Assembly: GCA_041581935.1 (NCBI GenBank)
Contig: JBFICP010000024.1
Location: forward strand, 1-21,143
From: JAABYT01 sp041581935
GTDB lineage: Bacteria > Pseudomonadota > Gammaproteobacteria > HK1
Direction of reading: 5' to 3'
Length of the DNA: 21,143 nucleotides
Position numbers and translations under genes: made by a program. The notes under the pieces are model-generated. The model saw nothing but the letters and a program-made list of their open reading frames with translations. It did not search any database and had not been told where the DNA came from. Positions 1 to 6,515 of this stretch are shown here, piece by piece. Position 1 is the first letter of the stretch; every line of letters starts with the position of its first letter.

Positions 1-1116
1 GGCGAAATCGTCCAGTCGAGCTTTCAGGATGCCATCGTCCAGGAGCGTCTGCGGCCGGCCGGAAGCCCGACCATCGATCCCCTGGAGTGGGAGGCGGGCA
101 CCGGCGTCGCCTACACGGCGGTTTTCGACGTCTATCCCGAGGTCAGCCTGCCGCCCATCGAGTCCCTGCAGGTGGCCCGGCCGTCGGCGGCGGTCGGCGA
201 CGAAGACGTCGATCGCATGATCGAACGCCTGCGCCACCAACGCCGCGAGTGGAAAGCCGTCGAACGGGCCGCTATCCGCGGCGATCGCGTCACCATCGAC
301 TTCGAAGGGACCTGCGAGGGCACCGCCCGGGACGATCTCAAGGCCGAGCATTTCCACGTCGAGCTGGGCGCGGGACAGGTATTCAAGGCATTCGAGGAAG
401 GGCTGATCGGCGCCGAGGCCGGACAGGACCTATCACTGGATCTGCACTTTCCCTCCGACTACGGGGCCGGCGAGCTCGCCGGCAAGCCGGTCAGCTTTCA
501 GGTGAAAGTGACGGCGGTCGAGGAGCCGGTGCTGCCGCAGATCGACGAGACGTTCGCGAAAACGTTCGGCGTCGAGAAGGGCGGCGTCGAACAGCTCAAG
601 AGTGAGATTCGGGCGAACATGCAGCGCGAGCTCGACGAAGGCATCCGCGCGACGACCAAGCAGCGGGTCATGGAGGCGCTGCTCGCCGGCCGGGATCTCG
701 AGCTCCCGGACTCGCTCGTCAAGCGCGAGGTGGAGCGCAGCATGGCCGCACGGCGCCTGGAGCTGACCCATTCGGGCTTCGACGCCAGTCAAATCGAGCT
801 CGATGCGAAAGATTTCGAGGCGGCGTCCCGACGACGGGTATCCCTGGGGCTGCTCGTCGCCGAGCTCATCAAGGAAAACGACATCAAAGCCGATCCCAAC
901 GAAGTTCGTGCGCGCATCGAAAGCATCGCGTCCACCTACGAGGATCCGAAGGAGGTGGTGCGCTGGTATTACTCCGAGCCATCGCGCCTCTCCGACGTCG
1001 AATCCAGCGTCCTCGAGGACACCGTCGTGGCCTGGATCCTGGAGCGGGCGAAGGTCGTGGACGAGCCCACGTCGTTTGACGAACTAATGAATCCGGGGCA
1101 GACTCAGGGTGGCTAA
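1..1116 (+). CDS. tig: Trigger factor, 5'-truncated by the window edge
   Basis: Ribosome-associated chaperone and peptidyl-prolyl isomerase that receives nascent chains at the exit tunnel. The reading frame is open from base 1, so the 371 visible residues are the C-terminal part of a protein usually near 430 residues. The ribosome-docking signature of the N-terminal domain lies outside the window. What is visible is the end of the N-terminal domain (PEVSLPPIESL), the FKBP-like domain beginning around RGDRVTIDFEG, and the helical C-terminal chaperone domain with the family-typical stretch AYEDPKEV-like (here TYEDPKEVV) and the ending FDELMN. The TAA stop at 1114-1116 lies 8 nt before clpP, and the clpP ribosome-binding site overlaps it. 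The order tig-clpP-clpX-lon is classic for Proteobacteria and implies cotranscription at least with clpP. Confidence 0.97.
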   Translation, partial: GEIVQSSFQDAIVQERLRPAGSPTIDPLEWEAGTGVAYTAVFDVYPEVSLPPIESLQVARPSAAVGDEDVDRMIERLRHQRREWKAVERAAIRGDRVTIDFEGTCEGTARDDLKAEHFHVELGAGQVFKAFEEGLIGAEAGQDLSLDLHFPSDYGAGELAGKPVSFQVKVTAVEEPVLPQIDETFAKTFGVEKGGVEQLKSEIRANMQRELDEGIRATTKQRVMEALLAGRDLELPDSLVKREVERSMAARRLELTHSGFDASQIELDAKDFEAASRRRVSLGLLVAELIKENDIKADPNEVRARIESIASTYEDPKEVVRWYYSEPSRLSDVESSVLEDTVVAWILERAKVVDEPTSFDELMNPGQTQGG

Positions 1117-1124
1117 AGGAACTC

Positions 1125-1775
1125 ATGACGACTACCGATAGTGGAGAAAGGACAGGCGCCGGTCAGGTGCGCGGGTTGAACCTCGTTCCCATCGTGGTCG
1201 AGCAATCGGCCCGTGGTGAGCGGTCCTACGACATCTACTCGCGGCTTCTGAAGGAGCGTGTCGTGTTCCTGTGCGGTCCGGTGGAGGACCTGGTCGCAAA
1301 TGTCGTGGTCGCGCAGCTGCTATTCTTGGAATCGGAAAACCCCGACAAGGACATTCACCTCTACATCAATTCCCCGGGCGGTATGGTAAGCGCCGGGCTG
1401 GCCATTTATGACACCATGCAGTTCGTGAAGCCTCCTGTGAGCACTCTCTGCGTAGGCCAGGCCGCCAGCATGGGGGCGCTGCTGCTGGCTGGGGGCGCCA
1501 AAGGAAAACGCTACTGTCTTCCCCATTCACGCGTCATGATTCACCAGCCGCTCGGTGGGTTTCAGGGACAGGCTTCGGATATCGATATTCACGCCCAGGA
1601 AATTCTCCGCACCCGCGAGCGACTCGACCAGATATTTTCAAAGCACACCGGGCAGCCGCTGGAACGCGTGCGAGCGGACACCGATCGCGATCATTTCATG
1701 AGCGGTACAGAGGCCTGCGAGTACGGCATCATCGACGAGGTGCTGGAAACCCGCAAGGCGACAGCGGACACATGA
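1125..1775 (+). CDS. clpP: ATP-dependent Clp protease proteolytic subunit ClpP
   Basis: Serine peptidase forming the tetradecameric barrel that degrades substrates unfolded by ClpX or ClpA in the cytosol. The 216-residue length matches the family. The catalytic triad is visible: Ser115 in GQAASMGA, His140 in HSRVMIHQP and Asp189 in the DTDRDHF segment, each at the spacing of the Escherichia coli enzyme. The ATG at 1125 is preceded by AAAGGA (1115-1120), a good ribosome-binding site that overlaps the tig stop. The first ~15 residues are polar and probably form the short propeptide removed by self-cleavage. clpX follows after 30 nt, so the two partner subunits are almost certainly made from one transcript. 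Confidence 0.98.
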   Translation: MTTTDSGERTGAGQVRGLNLVPIVVEQSARGERSYDIYSRLLKERVVFLCGPVEDLVANVVVAQLLFLESENPDKDIHLYINSPGGMVSAGLAIYDTMQFVKPPVSTLCVGQAASMGALLLAGGAKGKRYCLPHSRVMIHQPLGGFQGQASDIDIHAQEILRTRERLDQIFSKHTGQPLERVRADTDRDHFMSGTEACEYGIIDEVLETRKATADT

Positions 1776-1805
1776 CCTTCAGCCAGGATCTTGTGAGGTA
1801 GGTCC

Positions 1806-3086
1806 ATGAGCAACGACAAGCAGGGAAAGGGTGGCGACGGTGATCGGCTGCTGTATTGCTCGTTCTGCGGCAAGAGTCAGCACGAGGTGCGAAAGCTCAT
1901 AGCGGGCCCCTCGGTATTCATCTGCGACGAGTGCGTGGATCTCTGCAACGACATTATCCGCGAGGAGATCCAGGAGAAGGTCGGAACCGGTACCGGCAGC
2001 AAGCTGCCGACACCTCACGAAATCAACCAGATACTCAACGACTACGTGGTCGGCCAGTATCACGCCAAGAAAGTCCTTTCGGTCGCCGTATACAACCACT
2101 ACAAGAGACTCGATTCGGGTCTCAAGGTGGACGAAGTGGAACTCTCGAAGAGCAACGTGCTGCTCATCGGGCCGACCGGTTGTGGCAAGACATTGCTTGC
2201 CGAGACTCTCGCACGGCTTTTGAACGTGCCGTTCACCATTGCCGATGCGACCACCCTGACCGAGGCGGGTTACGTCGGCGAGGATGTCGAAAATATCATT
2301 CAAAAGCTGCTTCAGAAGTGTGACTACGACGTCGAGAAAGCCCAGACGGGTATCGTCTATATCGACGAGATCGATAAGATCTCGCGCAAGTCCGACAATC
2401 CGTCGATCACCCGCGACGTGTCGGGCGAGGGTGTGCAACAGGCGCTGCTGAAGCTCATCGAGGGCACCATCGCTTCGGTGCCGCCCCAGGGAGGCCGCAA
2501 GCATCCCCAGCAGGAATTTCTGCAGGTGAACACCTCGAACATACTGTTCATCTGCGGCGGCGCATTCGACGGGCTCGCAAAGATTATCGAGAACCGGTCT
2601 TCGAAGAAGGGCGGCATCGGTTTCGGAGCCGACGTCAAGAGCAAGGAAGACGCCAAGCAGGTCGGGGAGATTCTGCGCGACGTGGAGCCCGAAGACCTCA
2701 TCCATTACGGATTGATACCGGAATTCGTCGGCCGCCTGCCGATTCTAGCGACTCTGGACGAGCTCGACGAGGAACAGCTCGTGCAGATTCTCACCGAGCC
2801 GAAGAACGCGCTCACCAAGCAGTATGCGCGGTTGTTCGAGATGGAGGGCAGCGAGATCGAGTTCCGTGAGGACGCGCTGAAAGCCGTGGCCCGCAAGGCC
2901 ATGGAGCGCAAGACCGGCGCCCGGGGGCTGCGCTCCATCGTCGAGCACGTGCTGCTCGACACCATGTACGACTTGCCCTCGCTCGAGAACGTCGCCAAGG
3001 TCGTGGTCGATGACGGGGTCATCACCGGCGAAACCGAGCCGTTGGTCATCTTCGAAGGCGACAAGCAGCGGGCCGCCTCGGATTGA
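1806..3086 (+). CDS. clpX: ClpX, AAA+ unfoldase subunit of the Clp protease
   Basis: Hexameric ATPase that recognises tagged substrates, unfolds them and threads them into ClpP. It has 426 residues, normal for the family. The N-terminal zinc-binding domain shows C18, C21, C40 and C43 (CSFC and CDEC). The AAA+ core shows Walker A GPTGCGKT (122-129), pore loop GYVG (155-158), Walker B IVYIDE (183-188), the second pore loop RKHP (231-234) and the ClpP-docking IGF loop (271-273). The sensor-2 region GARGLRS is near the C-terminus. Start ATG 1806 has a GAGGTAGGT-like ribosome-binding site just upstream. A perfect 6-bp GGGCCC inverted repeat follows the stop (3102-3119) without a T run. Confidence 0.98.
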   Translation: MSNDKQGKGGDGDRLLYCSFCGKSQHEVRKLIAGPSVFICDECVDLCNDIIREEIQEKVGTGTGSKLPTPHEINQILNDYVVGQYHAKKVLSVAVYNHYKRLDSGLKVDEVELSKSNVLLIGPTGCGKTLLAETLARLLNVPFTIADATTLTEAGYVGEDVENIIQKLLQKCDYDVEKAQTGIVYIDEIDKISRKSDNPSITRDVSGEGVQQALLKLIEGTIASVPPQGGRKHPQQEFLQVNTSNILFICGGAFDGLAKIIENRSSKKGGIGFGADVKSKEDAKQVGEILRDVEPEDLIHYGLIPEFVGRLPILATLDELDEEQLVQILTEPKNALTKQYARLFEMEGSEIEFREDALKAVARKAMERKTGARGLRSIVEHVLLDTMYDLPSLENVAKVVVDDGVITGETEPLVIFEGDKQRAASD

Positions 3087-3101
3087 CGCTGCCCCGCCAA
3101 C

Positions 3102-3119
3102 GGGCCCCCCACAGGGCCC
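3102..3119 (+). other. GC-rich hairpin after clpX, possible weak terminator
   Basis: GGGCCC (3102-3107) is repeated as GGGCCC (3114-3119) around a 6-nt CCCACA loop, giving a 6-bp GC stem 15 nt after the clpX stop. No T run follows, so it is not a typical intrinsic terminator. It could slow RNA polymerase or protect the 3' end of the clpPX message. Confidence 0.35.
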
Positions 3120-3175
3120 TATACCGCCGAAATCGCCATATGTGACGGGCAACACACTTGGCCGCCCGTATCTCC

Positions 3176-3181
3176 TATAAT
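3176..3181 (+). promoter_or_regulatory. Candidate -10 element of a lon promoter
   Basis: A perfect TATAAT lies in the 261-bp clpX-lon spacer, about 165 nt before the lon ATG. No good sigma70 -35 hexamer sits 16-18 bp upstream; the nearest recognisable motif, CTTGGCC at 3157-3163, is too close. lon is a heat-shock gene in many Proteobacteria, but I do not see a properly spaced sigma32 promoter. The call rests mainly on the -10 match and on the size of the spacer. Confidence 0.4.
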
Positions 3182-3347
3182 CTGCTGGCCGAGCTTGAAT
3201 TCCCGGCGACATACCACCAGATATGGTTTTTGACGGTGCTTCAGCGGCGGACCGAATCCATTGCCGCGGCTCGATTCCGGGCGCACCGCCCGGCCGCCGA
3301 GTCCCCCCATCCGCCTCCGGTCGAAGCAACCAGGGAGACATAGGACC

Positions 3348-5747
3348 ATGATGCCAGTACTGCCGCTCAGGGATGTCGTCGTATATCCCCACATGGTGAT
3401 CCCGCTGTTCGTCGGCCGGGAAAAGTCGATCCGGGCCCTGGAACGGGCCATGGAGTTCGACAAGAAGATATTCCTGGTCGCGCAGAAGGACGCCGGTCAG
3501 GACGACCCCAGTCCCGACGATATCTATCGAATCGGAACGGTTTCCACGATCCTCCAGCTCCTGAAGCTCCCCGACGGCACGGTCAAGGTGCTCGTGGAAG
3601 GCGGCGAGCGCGCCCGCGTCGAGGCATTCGTCGACGATGACGACTTTTTCGGCGCCGAGCTCACCGTGCTCGAGTCTCCAGACGACGAAGACGACGAGCG
3701 CGAGCTCGAAGTACTGACCCGGTCCGTGCTCACCCAGTTCGAGCAGTACGTCAAGCTCAACAAGAAGGTGCCACCCGAGATTCTTGCGTCGCTCACGAGC
3801 ATCGACGACCCGGGCCGGCTGGCCGACACCATCGCGGCGCATTTGTCGGTGAAGATCGATCAGAAGCAGGCAATCCTCGAGATCGAGTCGCGGCGCGAGC
3901 GGCTCGAACACATGATCGCGCGGCTCGAGGAGGAGATCGATCTGCTTCAGGTCGAGAAACGCATCCGTGGTCGCGTCAAGCGTCAAATGGAAAAGAGCCA
4001 GCGCGAGTACTACCTCAACGAGCAGATGAAGGCCATCCAGAAAGAGCTGGGTGACATGGATGATGCGCCCAATGAGGTCGAGGATCTCGCGCGCAAGATT
4101 GAACAGGCGGGCATGCCCAAGGAGGCCCGCGAAAAAGCGACCGCCGAGCTCAACAAGCTCAAGATGATGTCGCCGATGTCTGCCGAAGCCACGGTGGTGC
4201 GCAACTATGTCGACTGGCTGGTGAGCGTGCCGTGGAAAAAGAAATCAAAAATTCGAAACAATCTCGCCGAGGCGGAGGCGGTCCTCGAGGCCGATCATTA
4301 CGGACTCGAGAAGGTGAAAGAGCGCATCGTCGAGTATCTCGCCGTGCAGCAACGCGTGAAGAAGCTCAAGGGCCCCATCCTTTGCCTGGTCGGACCACCC
4401 GGTGTGGGTAAGACGTCGGTCGGACAGTCGATTGCGCGCGCAACCAACCGCAAGTTCTCACGCATGTCGCTCGGTGGTGTCCGCGACGAAGCCGAGATCC
4501 GCGGCCATCGGCGCACCTACATCGGCGCGTTGCCCGGCAAGATCATTCAGAATCTCGCCAAGGCGGGCGTGCGCAATCCGCTGTTTCTGCTCGACGAAGT
4601 GGACAAGATGTCCATGGATTTTCGCGGCGATCCGTCTTCGGCGTTGCTCGAAGTGCTCGATCCCGAGCAGAACCACACCTTTAACGACCACTATCTCGAG
4701 GTCGACTACGATCTATCAAACGTGATGTTCGTCGCGACCGCGAATACTTTGAATATTCCCGGTCCGCTACTCGATCGTATGGAGGTCATTCGTCTCTCGG
4801 GTTATACGGAGGATGAGAAGGTCAATATCGCGCTTCGCTACCTCGTGCCCAAGCAGATGAAGAATCACGGGCTGGAGGAAGGCGAGGTCGCAATTTCGGA
4901 GGCGACCATCCGCGATATCATCCGCTACTACACTCGCGAAGCAGGCGTTCGAAACGTTGAGCGCGAAATTGCGAAGATCTGTCGAAAGGTCGTCAAGCAA
5001 AAGGTTTCCAAGAAGAGCGAGGGCAAGATTCGCGTCACGCCGCGAAGCCTGCAGAAGTATCTCGGTGTAAAGCGTTTTCGTTTCGGCCGAAAGGAGGATC
5101 TGGATCGCATCGGACAAGTCACCGGTCTCGCGTGGACCGAGGTGGGCGGCGATCTGCTAACGATCGAAGCGGCGGTCATGCCCGGCAAGGGCCGGCCGAG
5201 CTATACCGGCCAGCTCGGCGATATCATGCAGGAATCCATCCAGGCCGCCATGACGGTGGTGCGCAGCCGTGTCGATACGTTGGGTATCGATCCGAAGTTC
5301 TATCAGAAGACAGACGTGCACATTCACGTTCCTGAAGGTGCGACGCCGAAAGACGGCCCGAGCGCGGGCGTGGGCATGTGCACGGCGTTGGTGTCGGCAC
5401 TGACGCGCATTCCGGTGCGTGCAAACGTGGCGATGACCGGCGAGATAACGCTCCGCGGTGAAGTGCTTCCGATTGGAGGGCTCAAGGAGAAGCTGCTGGC
5501 GGCGCTTCGGGGCGGCATCGATACGGTGCTGATTCCGGACGAAAATCGCCGCGAGCTCTCCGAGATTCCGGCGAATATCCTGCAGAATCTGGATGTGAAG
5601 CCGGTCAAGTGGATCGATGAGGTGTTCGAGGTCGCGCTTCAGCACATGCCAAAGCTGACATCCGATCGGGAAAATGCTGCCGAGGTCGTCGACGGCGAGT
5701 CACCGGCCGGGGACGACGAGGGGCGCAAGCCGTTGAGGACCCACTGA
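3348..5747 (+). CDS. lon: Lon, ATP-dependent serine protease
   Basis: Cytosolic AAA+ protease that destroys misfolded and regulatory proteins. The product has 799 residues. The N-terminal substrate-binding domain begins PVLPLRDVVVYPHMVIPLFVG. Walker A is GPPGVGKT (349-356) and Walker B is FLLDEVD with D416 and E417. The C-terminal protease domain carries the Ser-Lys dyad, Ser672 in DGPSAG and Lys715 in GGLKEKL, with the 43-residue spacing seen in E. coli. An in-frame ATG at 3261 exists, but the Arg/Pro-rich 29-residue extension it would add is not like Lon. Tandem ATGs at 3348 and 3351, preceded by AGGGA (3332-3336), fit the family N-terminus. The acidic tail after PKLTSD is normal variation. 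Confidence 0.97.
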   Translation: MMPVLPLRDVVVYPHMVIPLFVGREKSIRALERAMEFDKKIFLVAQKDAGQDDPSPDDIYRIGTVSTILQLLKLPDGTVKVLVEGGERARVEAFVDDDDFFGAELTVLESPDDEDDERELEVLTRSVLTQFEQYVKLNKKVPPEILASLTSIDDPGRLADTIAAHLSVKIDQKQAILEIESRRERLEHMIARLEEEIDLLQVEKRIRGRVKRQMEKSQREYYLNEQMKAIQKELGDMDDAPNEVEDLARKIEQAGMPKEAREKATAELNKLKMMSPMSAEATVVRNYVDWLVSVPWKKKSKIRNNLAEAEAVLEADHYGLEKVKERIVEYLAVQQRVKKLKGPILCLVGPPGVGKTSVGQSIARATNRKFSRMSLGGVRDEAEIRGHRRTYIGALPGKIIQNLAKAGVRNPLFLLDEVDKMSMDFRGDPSSALLEVLDPEQNHTFNDHYLEVDYDLSNVMFVATANTLNIPGPLLDRMEVIRLSGYTEDEKVNIALRYLVPKQMKNHGLEEGEVAISEATIRDIIRYYTREAGVRNVEREIAKICRKVVKQKVSKKSEGKIRVTPRSLQKYLGVKRFRFGRKEDLDRIGQVTGLAWTEVGGDLLTIEAAVMPGKGRPSYTGQLGDIMQESIQAAMTVVRSRVDTLGIDPKFYQKTDVHIHVPEGATPKDGPSAGVGMCTALVSALTRIPVRANVAMTGEITLRGEVLPIGGLKEKLLAALRGGIDTVLIPDENRRELSEIPANILQNLDVKPVKWIDEVFEVALQHMPKLTSDRENAAEVVDGESPAGDDEGRKPLRTH

Positions 5748-5863
5748 GCGATTGCGGGGGCAGTCCATTGATGCCAGTCCAGCAGCATCGGCGCCTTGCA
5801 AGGGTCGGTTTGACGGCGAATTTCGAGGGTCGGACCATTCTGGACACGGTCTGAAAGAAGTAC

Positions 5864-5895
5864 CCGGAGTCTGGTCAACAGCTCCGGTTTTTTTT
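5864..5895 (+). terminator. Rho-independent terminator between lon and hupB
   Basis: CCGGAG (5864-5869) pairs with CTCCGG (5882-5887). Inside it CTG (5871-5873) can pair with CAG (5879-5881) around a GTCAA loop. Eight T residues follow immediately (5888-5895). This is a textbook intrinsic terminator for transcripts coming from lon. It ends only 32 nt before the hupB ATG, leaving little room for a separate hupB promoter unless that promoter overlaps the hairpin. Confidence 0.85.
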
Positions 5896-5927
5896 AACCT
5901 GCGCTTGCGACATTGAGGGGAAGGTTA

Positions 5928-6200
5928 ATGAACAAAGCAGAATTGATTGACGCGGTCGCCGATGCTGCCGATATTTCCAAAGCCGCTGCGGGGCGTTCTG
6001 TCGACACGGTGCTCGAGGTGATCACTGAATCGTTGAAAAATGGCAATGCCGTGACCCTGGTCGGGTTCGGCACGTTCAGCACACGCAGGCGAGAGGCACG
6101 TACCGGACGCAACCCCCGTACCGGTGAGCCGATTCAGATCAGAGCCTCCAATCTGGCCGTATTCAAACCTGGAAAAGCCCTGAAGGACGCCCTAAACTAA
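5928..6200 (+). CDS. hupB: DNA-binding protein HU
   Basis: Small basic histone-like protein that bends and compacts DNA as a dimer. The 90-residue length is exact for HU. It begins MNKAELIDAVADAADISKA and carries the family core VGFGTFSTRRREARTGRNP, with the DNA-intercalating proline at position 63 of the flexible arm (GRNPRTG). ATG 5928 is preceded by GAGGGGAAGG (5915-5924), a strong ribosome-binding site. An in-frame TTG at 5913 would add five residues absent from HU proteins. Position between lon and ppiD matches hupB/hupN of other Gammaproteobacteria. The two tRNA genes begin 12 nt after its stop, so they probably share its transcript. Confidence 0.97.
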   Translation: MNKAELIDAVADAADISKAAAGRSVDTVLEVITESLKNGNAVTLVGFGTFSTRRREARTGRNPRTGEPIQIRASNLAVFKPGKALKDALN

Positions 6201-6212
6201 CCGGCTTCCTTC

Positions 6213-6285
6213 GGGTGCTTAGCTCAGCTGGGAGAGCGTCGCCCTTACAAGGCGAAGGTCGGGGGTTCGAACCCCTCAGCACCCA
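6213..6285 (+). tRNA. tRNA-Val (anticodon TAC)
   Basis: The acceptor arms GGGTGCT (6213-6219) and AGCACCC (6278-6284) pair perfectly. The anticodon stem TCGCC/GGCGA encloses loop CTTACAA, giving anticodon TAC, and the T arm GGGGGTTCGAACCCCT is canonical. The discriminator base A6285 is followed by CAAG, so the 3' CCA is not encoded and must be added by nucleotidyltransferase. The gene starts 12 nt after the hupB stop and lies 14 nt before tRNA-Asp. Confidence 0.97.
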
Positions 6286-6299
6286 CAAGTCGAGCAGTC

Positions 6300-6376
6300 G
6301 GAGTGGTAGTTCAGTTGGTTAGAATACCGGCCTGTCACGCCGGGGGTCGCGGGTTCGAGTCCCGTCCACTCCGCCA
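6300..6376 (+). tRNA. tRNA-Asp (anticodon GTC)
   Basis: The acceptor stem GGAGTGG (6300-6306) pairs with CCACTCC (6366-6372), with G-C and A-T matches throughout. The anticodon loop CTGTCAC gives GTC, and the T arm is GCGGGTTCGAGTCCCGT. The discriminator G6373 is the known aspartyl-tRNA identity base. Unlike the neighbouring tRNA-Val, the terminal CCA (6374-6376) is encoded. A strong terminator starts 10 nt later, closing the transcript. Confidence 0.97.
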
Positions 6377-6385
6377 CCCTACATG

Positions 6386-6413
6386 AGACGCGCCCCGCGG
6401 GGCGCGTCTTTTT
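6386..6413 (+). terminator. Strong Rho-independent terminator after tRNA-Asp
   Basis: AGACGCGCCCC (6386-6396) and GGGGCGCGTCT (6399-6409) form a perfect GC-rich stem of about ten pairs with a small GC-centred loop, followed by a TTTTT run (6409-6413). It should end the hupB/tRNA transcript and insulate ppiD. Confidence 0.93.
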
Positions 6414-6416
6414 GTG

Positions 6417-6487
6417 AGTTCCGCTCTTCGCGCGCGGATCGGCCGCGAGCGCGTCGATGCGGGCGCCGCTCCGGCGGCGGCGGAACT
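6417..6487 (+). other. Inverted repeat enclosing the ppiD upstream region
   Basis: AGTTCCGC (6417-6424) is a perfect 8-bp inverted repeat of GCGGAACT (6480-6487). Within it, CGCGG (6433-6437) pairs with CCGCG (6443-6447) around a 5-nt loop. The whole 71-nt stretch could fold into a multi-stem structure ending 28 nt before the ppiD start. The region is very GC-rich, so chance pairing is a real alternative. Confidence 0.3.
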
Positions 6488-6515
6488 GGCACCTTCCACG
6501 AGGGTCTGAGTCGTC

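Noticed and set aside
1779..2705. A 308-codon minus-strand ORF opposite clpX.
   Set aside because: It mirrors clpX codon structure and shows no motif of its own.
3158..3343. A 61-codon plus-strand ORF in the clpX-lon spacer, ending just before lon.
   Set aside because: It needs a TTG start without a ribosome-binding site, overlaps the candidate promoter and has no recognisable features.
3261..3347. An earlier in-frame ATG for lon adding 29 residues.
   Set aside because: The extension is Arg/Pro-rich, unlike Lon proteins, and a better ribosome-binding site precedes the ATG pair at 3348/3351.
2745..3986. A 413-codon minus-strand ORF spanning the end of clpX and the start of lon.
   Set aside because: It is antisense to two unmistakable genes, has shadow-like composition and no recognisable domain; long antisense ORFs are common in GC-rich DNA.
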